Below are positions 59,743 to 64,000 of a stretch of 64,000 bases of DNA, in pieces. The position numbers and the translations under genes are program-made. The DNA is from Oxalobacteraceae bacterium AB_14 (GTDB lineage Bacteria > Pseudomonadota > Gammaproteobacteria > Burkholderiales > Burkholderiaceae_D), in the NCBI GenBank assembly GCA_000381565.1, contig KB906725.1:1121785-1185784 (forward strand), in the 5' to 3' direction. Numbering within the stretch: the stretch's first letter is position 1; the number at the start of each line of letters is the position of its first letter. The notes under the pieces are model-generated. The model worked only from the letters and a program-made list of their open reading frames with translations, was not told the DNA's origin and did no database searches.

Positions 59743-60939
59743 ATGTCATTAACACGCCGTAGTCTACTCGTTCCGCTGACTGTCGTCGCGGTTTCGCTGG
59801 CCGCCTGTACCACCACGCCGTTGCCACCCGATAAAACGCCGGCGCCGACCGTGACGCCGCCGGTGCCGCCGGCACCGGTTCCGCCCAAGCCGACCGCGCT
59901 GCAAATGGTGCCGACCACCTTCGCATCGCTGCCGGGCTGGGACAAGGATGATGTGCGCGCGGCCTGGCCGGCGTTCATGTCCTCGTGCTCGGTGCTGATC
60001 AAGCAGCCGATCTGGAAGGAGTCGTGCAGCATCGCGCGCACCGTCAACGGTAGCGACGAGCAGGCGATCCGCACCTTCTTCGAAGCGTTCATGGCGCCGA
60101 ACCAGGTGATCGCGCCGGATGGCGCCACCGACGGCCTGATTACCGGCTACTACGAACCGCTGCTGCGCGGCGCGCGCAAAAAGGGCGGTCCGTATCAGAC
60201 GCCACTCTATAAGGTGCCGGACGACATGCTGACCATCGACCTGGCCAGCGTCTACCCGGAGCTGAAGGGCATGCGCCTGCGCGGCAAGCTGGTTGGCAAG
60301 AAAGTGGTGCCGTATGCGACACGAGCCGATATCGAGAAGGCCGATTTCGGCGGCAAGGAACTGCTGTGGGTGGACGATCCGGTGGAGTCCTTCTTCCTGC
60401 AGGTGCAGGGCTCAGGCCGCGTGCAGTTGACCGACAGCCAGGAAACCGTGCGCGTGGCGTATGCGGACCAGAACGGCCATCCGTATAAATCAATCGGCAA
60501 ATACCTGGTGGAGAAGGGCGAGCTGACGCTGGAGCAGGCGTCGGCGCAGGGCATCAAGGCGTGGATCGCCGGCCACCCTACGCGCATGCAGGAGCTGTTC
60601 AATGTGAATCCGAGCTATGTGTTCTTCAAGGAAGAGCGGCTGCCGGACCCCAAGGTCGGGCCCAAGGGCGCGCTGGGCGTGCCGTTGACGCCGTCGCGTT
60701 CGGTGGCGGTCGATGCGTCGCAGCTGCCGCTGGGCGCGCCGGTGTTCCTGTCGACCACGATGCCGAACAGCGATATCCCCTTGCAGCGCCTGGTCATGGC
60801 GCAGGACACCGGCGGCGCGATCCGTGGCGCGATCCGCGTCGACTACTTCTTCGGCTTCGGCACCGAGGCCTCGGAGAACGCCGGTCGCATGAAGCAGCGC
60901 GGCAATGTCTGGGTGCTGCTGCCGAAGCAGCCGCTTTGA
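59743..60939 (+). CDS. mltA: Membrane-bound lytic transglycosylase A
   Basis: The 398-residue protein has a lipoprotein signal ending in SLAAC, so it should be anchored in the outer membrane. A Pro-rich linker follows. The MltA domain covers about 135-290 (ITGYYEPLLRGAR, SFFLQVQGSGRVQL) and the 3D domain closes the protein (VMAQDTGGAIRG, RVDYFFG, with the catalytic Asp pair). MltA cuts peptidoglycan glycan strands with formation of anhydro-MurNAc. ATG 59743 is used, since the longer frame covers the opposite small gene. Confidence 0.95.
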   Translation: MSLTRRSLLVPLTVVAVSLAACTTTPLPPDKTPAPTVTPPVPPAPVPPKPTALQMVPTTFASLPGWDKDDVRAAWPAFMSSCSVLIKQPIWKESCSIARTVNGSDEQAIRTFFEAFMAPNQVIAPDGATDGLITGYYEPLLRGARKKGGPYQTPLYKVPDDMLTIDLASVYPELKGMRLRGKLVGKKVVPYATRADIEKADFGGKELLWVDDPVESFFLQVQGSGRVQLTDSQETVRVAYADQNGHPYKSIGKYLVEKGELTLEQASAQGIKAWIAGHPTRMQELFNVNPSYVFFKEERLPDPKVGPKGALGVPLTPSRSVAVDASQLPLGAPVFLSTTMPNSDIPLQRLVMAQDTGGAIRGAIRVDYFFGFGTEASENAGRMKQRGNVWVLLPKQPL

Positions 60940-60947
60940 CTTAGCAC

Positions 60948-61385
60948 CTAGCGCAACACCATCACGGGCAGCGTGGTATGGGCGAGCACCTTCTGTGTCT
61001 CGCTGCCCAAGAACAGCCGGTTCAGGCCGCGCCGTCCATGCGACGCCATCATGATGATGTCGCATTCAAACTTCTTCGCCGCCTCGACGATCTCCTCGTA
61101 GGGGCTGGGCGACATCGTGATCACTCCCTCGAATGGAATCCCGGCGGCATGGGCAGCGGCGGCAGCCTTGTCGATGTGTTGGCGCGCCGCGTTCTGCATC
61201 TGCGTGGCGAGCTGGCCGGAATCGATCACCGCGCCGCTGTCGCCCATGGAGGAAAACGGCAGCGGCGTGATGATGGTGATGGCGACGATGCGGGCGTGAT
61301 TGAGTTGGGCAAACTGGACCGCCATGGCGGTCGCTTTGTCCGACAGCTCCGAGCCGTCGGTGGGCAGCAGGATGGACTTGAACAT
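60948..61385 (-). CDS. Universal stress protein (UspA family)
   Basis: The 145-residue protein starts MFKSILLPTDGSELSDKA at ATG 61385, with GGAG ten bases upstream. It carries the ATP-binding motif GRRGLNRLFLGSETQKVL close to the end (G-2x-G-9x-G-S/T), so it is an ATP-binding Usp. Such proteins help in stress endurance. It lies convergent with mltA, 9 bp from its stop. Confidence 0.93.
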   Translation of the reverse strand: MFKSILLPTDGSELSDKATAMAVQFAQLNHARIVAITIITPLPFSSMGDSGAVIDSGQLATQMQNAARQHIDKAAAAAHAAGIPFEGVITMSPSPYEEIVEAAKKFECDIIMMASHGRRGLNRLFLGSETQKVLAHTTLPVMVLR

Positions 61386-61448
61386 GGCGTACTCCAAAGA
61401 TGGGACACTGAATCGAGCCTAATGATTTAGCTGGATCGGCGGCGCACG

Positions 61449-62690
61449 TTAGGAGACTGCCGGCGCCGTCTGATGCTGGGCGCTGCGCATCGCCGAGGAC
61501 AGCGCCATCGCCACCGACAGCGCGACGCCGCCCACGGCGACGCAGACCATGCCGGTGCGGATGCTGAAGTGCTCGCCGATATAGCCGGCCGTCAGCGCGC
61601 CGAGCGGCGCCGTCGCCACGGTCAGGAAGCGCATGGTCGACACCATGCGGCCCAGGTAGGCATCGGGCGTGACCTTCTGGCGCATCGTCATATAGGGCAT
61701 GAAGAACAGCATCACGCCGCAATCGAGGAACAGCGACAGGCCGCCGCACGCCACCGCGCTGGCGGTCGGGCTGCCGAACAGATTGGCCGGGATCATCGGC
61801 ATGGTGGCGAAGGCGAACGCGGTCAGGCCCAGGCCGATCTGCATGGTGATGCCGGCGCCGAAGCGGGTGTTTAGTGGCTTCAGCAGCAGGGAGCTCATCA
61901 GCACGCCGACACCGCCGACCATTTGCGCCATGCCCAGCATGCCGGCGGTCATGCCCAGCTCCCGGGTGCTGAACAGCACGCAGAGCGCGGCGTAGCCATA
62001 GAACAGCATATGCCACACGCCGGCACCCCAGGCCAGTGTGCGCAGCAGTGGCTGGCCCCAGATGAACAGCAGGCCGTCGTGGATGTCGCGCAGCGGATGC
62101 TTATTGGATGGCGCCGGCTTGGGATCGGTGGCATTCAGGTTGCGCAGCAGCAGGATCGAGACCACGAAGCCGATGGCGTTGACCAGCACCGCGAAGGGGG
62201 CGGTCAGCCACTGGATCAGGATGCCCGCTATACCGGGCGCGATCAGCCGCGCCGCCGAATCGGTGGCGGCGAACTTGGACTGCGCATCGGTCAGGCGGTC
62301 GCGGCCGATCAGATTGGTGAGGAAGATTTGCTCCGCGCCGCCGCCGACCACCGAGCAGGCGCCGGTAATAAAGGAGACCACATACATCCACTCGATGGAT
62401 AGCAGTCCCAGCCAGTAGGCCAGGGGAATGCTGCCCAGCGTGGCGGCCATGACCGCCTTGCTGCCCAGTAGTACCGGCAGTTTGCGGTTACGGTCGAGGA
62501 AGACGCCGGCCGGCAGGGCCAGCAGCGCGAACGGAATCGCCGCGGACGCGCCAAGCATGCCCATCTGAGCCGGCGTCGCATGCAGCAGCAGGACGGAACA
62601 CAGCGGCAGGGCTAGCGCACTGATATAGCTGCCGAAGCCGTTGAGTATGGAGCTGGACCAGTAGCGCATGAATTCGCCGTTGCGCAGCAA
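61449..62690 (-). CDS. MFS transporter, EntS/MefA-like branch
   Basis: About 12 hydrophobic segments over 413 residues, with FMRYWSSSILNGFGSYISALALPL (in part: YWSSSILNGFGSYISAL) at the N-terminus and the VFLDRNRKLPVLLGSKAVM loop. This pattern marks the EntS/MefA type of drug or siderophore exporters. The start shown is a TTG; no strong ribosome site supports it, and the same frame is open to 62757 (FKEPPIFTALRRRLSNN), so the true start may be further upstream. No siderophore genes lie nearby. Confidence 0.8.
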   Translation of the reverse strand: MLRNGEFMRYWSSSILNGFGSYISALALPLCSVLLLHATPAQMGMLGASAAIPFALLALPAGVFLDRNRKLPVLLGSKAVMAATLGSIPLAYWLGLLSIEWMYVVSFITGACSVVGGGAEQIFLTNLIGRDRLTDAQSKFAATDSAARLIAPGIAGILIQWLTAPFAVLVNAIGFVVSILLLRNLNATDPKPAPSNKHPLRDIHDGLLFIWGQPLLRTLAWGAGVWHMLFYGYAALCVLFSTRELGMTAGMLGMAQMVGGVGVLMSSLLLKPLNTRFGAGITMQIGLGLTAFAFATMPMIPANLFGSPTASAVACGGLSLFLDCGVMLFFMPYMTMRQKVTPDAYLGRMVSTMRFLTVATAPLGALTAGYIGEHFSIRTGMVCVAVGGVALSVAMALSSAMRSAQHQTAPAVS

Positions 62691-62841
62691 GGCGTCGTGG
62701 TCCAGATTATTGCTCAGGCGGCGGCGTAAGGCGGTAAAAATAGGAGGCTCTTTAAAGCAGGTTGCTGTCTATCAATGATACCAGCGCGGGAGTTAGGCGC
62801 TACAATCCTCCAGGAATATTCCACTGTGAAGGAGACACCTT

Positions 62842-63618
62842 ATGCAATATGAAGATCTGATCGTTGAAGTGCACGACAAAGTTGCCCTGATCCGGCTGAA
62901 CCGTCCGAAGGCGTTGAATGCGCTGAACGACCGCATGATGAACGAGCTGGGCGATGCCTTATATAAGTTCGACGCCGATCCGGCCATCGGCTGCATCGTG
63001 CTGACCGGCAGCGAGAAAGCGTTCGCCGCCGGCGCCGACATCGCCGCCATGGCGGACTACACGTATGTGGATACTTATCGCGACAACTACATTACCCGCA
63101 ACTGGGAACACATCCTGCGCATCCGCAAGCCGGTGGTGGGCGCCGTGGCCGGCTATGTGCTGGGCGGCGGCTGCGAGCTGGCGATGATGTGCGACTTCCT
63201 GATCGCGGCTGATACGGCCAAGTTCGGCCAGCCGGAAATCAAGGTCGGCGTCACGCCGGGCGCGGGCGGCACGCAGCGCCTGCCGCGCACCATCGGCAAG
63301 GCTAAGGCGATGGACATGCTGCTGACCGCGCGCACCATCGACGCGGCGGAAGCGGAGCGCATCGGCCTGGTGTCGCGCGTCGTTCCGGCGGACAAGCTGA
63401 TCGAAGAAGTGCTGACTGCGGCCAAGCAGATCGCATCGATGCCGACCTCGGTCGCGATGATGATCAAGGACTCCGTCAACCGCGCCTTTGAGACCACGCT
63501 GACGGAAGGTGTCAATTATGAACGCCGCCTGTTCCAGTCTGCCTTTGGCACGCCTGCGCAGAAAGAGGGCATGCACGCTTTCCTCGAAAAGCGCTTGCCA
63601 AACTTCGACGGCCTTTGA
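62842..63618 (+). CDS. Enoyl-CoA hydratase
   Basis: The 258-residue crotonase-fold protein has AFAAGADIAAMA, the oxyanion loops VAGYVLGGGCELAMMCD and the two catalytic Glu (in GGGCELAM and FGQPEIKVGVTPGAGGTQRL). It hydrates enoyl-CoA in beta-oxidation or amino-acid breakdown. The start is preceded by GAAGGAGA. It lies divergent from the MFS gene and is the last protein gene before the rRNA operon. Confidence 0.95.
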   Translation: MQYEDLIVEVHDKVALIRLNRPKALNALNDRMMNELGDALYKFDADPAIGCIVLTGSEKAFAAGADIAAMADYTYVDTYRDNYITRNWEHILRIRKPVVGAVAGYVLGGGCELAMMCDFLIAADTAKFGQPEIKVGVTPGAGGTQRLPRTIGKAKAMDMLLTARTIDAAEAERIGLVSRVVPADKLIEEVLTAAKQIASMPTSVAMMIKDSVNRAFETTLTEGVNYERRLFQSAFGTPAQKEGMHAFLEKRLPNFDGL

Positions 63619-63689
63619 TATAGTTCGCCTCCCCGCAAAACGGCGCATGCAAATGCAGAGAAGAGCGGGGTAGCTGGGAAAAGTAGGGG

Positions 63690-63718
63690 TTGACGAAACG
63701 ATCTAAACGCTTCATACT
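63690..63718 (+). promoter_or_regulatory. rrn promoter -35/-10
   Basis: TTGACG (63690-63695) is followed after 17 bp by CATACT (63713-63718). This gives a sigma-70-type promoter about 255 bp before the 16S start, the normal position for an rRNA promoter. Confidence 0.65.
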
Positions 63719-63773
63719 CTTTCTTCTTCGCTGACGGACACAACGCTCCGCAGCAAGCAAGCAGTACCGAATA

Positions 63774-63785
63774 AGTTCTTTAAAA
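63774..63785 (+). promoter_or_regulatory. boxA antitermination site
   Basis: AGTTCTTTAAAA resembles the boxA element TGCTCTTTAAC of rRNA leaders, bound by NusB/NusE so that polymerase runs through rRNA genes without early termination. Confidence 0.75.
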
Positions 63786-63972
63786 ATTTACAGTCGATAA
63801 GTGTGGACGTTTGATGAAAGTGCACGCGCTGCTTAGGCAGCGTGAAACTTAAAATATCAAATGTTCACAAGAAGTAATGAAATAGGCGCTACGCAAGTAG
63901 TGGCCTGTCAGTATTTTGAGTGAGCGACCCGTCAGAAACGACGGTGCCAGAAATACCAAATAAACAGAGATT

Positions 63973-64000
63973 AAACTGAAGAGTTTGATCCTGGCTCAGA
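63973..64000 (+). rRNA. 16S rRNA, 5' end only
   Basis: The last 22 bases contain GAAGAGTTTGATCCTGGCTC, the universal start of bacterial 16S rRNA. The 5' boundary at about 63973 is aligned to the E. coli mature end. The rest of the gene lies outside the window. Confidence 0.97.

Larger units (their letters stand above)
63619..63972 (+). promoter_or_regulatory. rRNA operon promoter region and leader
   Basis: The 354 bp before 16S rRNA contain no gene. The 5' part holds CCCCGC...GCGGGG arms, a possible weak terminator for the hydratase gene. The promoter at 63690-63718 and boxA follow, then about 190 nt of leader that would include RNase III processing sequence. Confidence 0.7.

Noticed and set aside
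1..64000. CRISPR arrays, intact transposases, prophage structural genes
   Set aside because: None could be recognised; the lysozyme at 188-790 is the only phage-like gene and sits in a PAAR context.

Overview
The window looks like chromosome from a GC-rich betaproteobacterium. It is most likely a member of the Oxalobacteraceae (the Massilia/Duganella/Janthinobacterium group). This rests on the strong G/C bias at third codon positions, the betaproteobacterial style of the rRNA leader and 16S 5' end at the right edge, the rpe-gph-trpEGDC gene order, and the many secreted hydrolases. The genus is an inference and was not tested against any database.

Layout. (1) 1-2480 is an accessory stretch visibly richer in A+T. 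It holds a minus-strand cassette of PAAR protein, lambda-R-type lysozyme and periplasmic immunity-like protein. Beside it are a decayed higBA toxin-antitoxin pair and a broken copy of the 3' half of tRNA-Phe, ending at an intact tRNA-Phe. (2) 2601-16577 carries secreted hydrolases (M20, GH13, two S9 peptidases, M1), an MFS transporter, a hemerythrin-like protein, and a TetR/SDR pair with two matching operator palindromes. (3) 16605-17069 is a gene-poor segment with a 236-bp inverted-repeat element built partly of 10-bp repeats. (4) 17070-21843 holds poorly known secreted or lipid-anchored proteins. (5) 22026-33316 has M28 and M16 peptidases, a U32 tRNA-modification protein, a lectin-linked GH43 arabinanase, and an adjacent protein acetyltransferase and deacetylase. 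(6) 34597-35345 is a second, deleted copy of the left-edge cassette. Its PAAR and immunity genes remain, but only the last 27 codons of the lysozyme survive between them. (7) 35400-44239 contains an AraC regulator, a frameshifted SnoaL gene, small enzymes, two unrelated two-component systems on either side of a second tRNA-Phe, and a PQQ-type propeller protein. (8) 44286-52810 contains a UbiH-family hydroxylase, a DsbC-like isomerase, an IorAB-type molybdoenzyme with a MocA-like partner, an M61 peptidase and a diguanylate cyclase. (9) 52807-59034 is rpe-gph-trpL-trpE-trpG-trpD-(LysE exporter)-trpC. A Trp-rich leader peptide and attenuator hairpin can be read directly. (10) 59226-64000 has apaG, mltA, usp, an MFS protein and an enoyl-CoA hydratase, then the promoter, boxA and first bases of an rRNA operon.

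How the genes work together. The many peptidases suggest a life fed on protein and peptides. The trp region combines synthesis, leader-controlled expression and a possible exporter in one transcript. The PAAR loci point to type VI secretion-based competition: one cassette appears intact as far as the window shows, and one has lost its toxin but kept its immunity gene. No other T6SS components, CRISPR arrays, or intact insertion sequences were seen.
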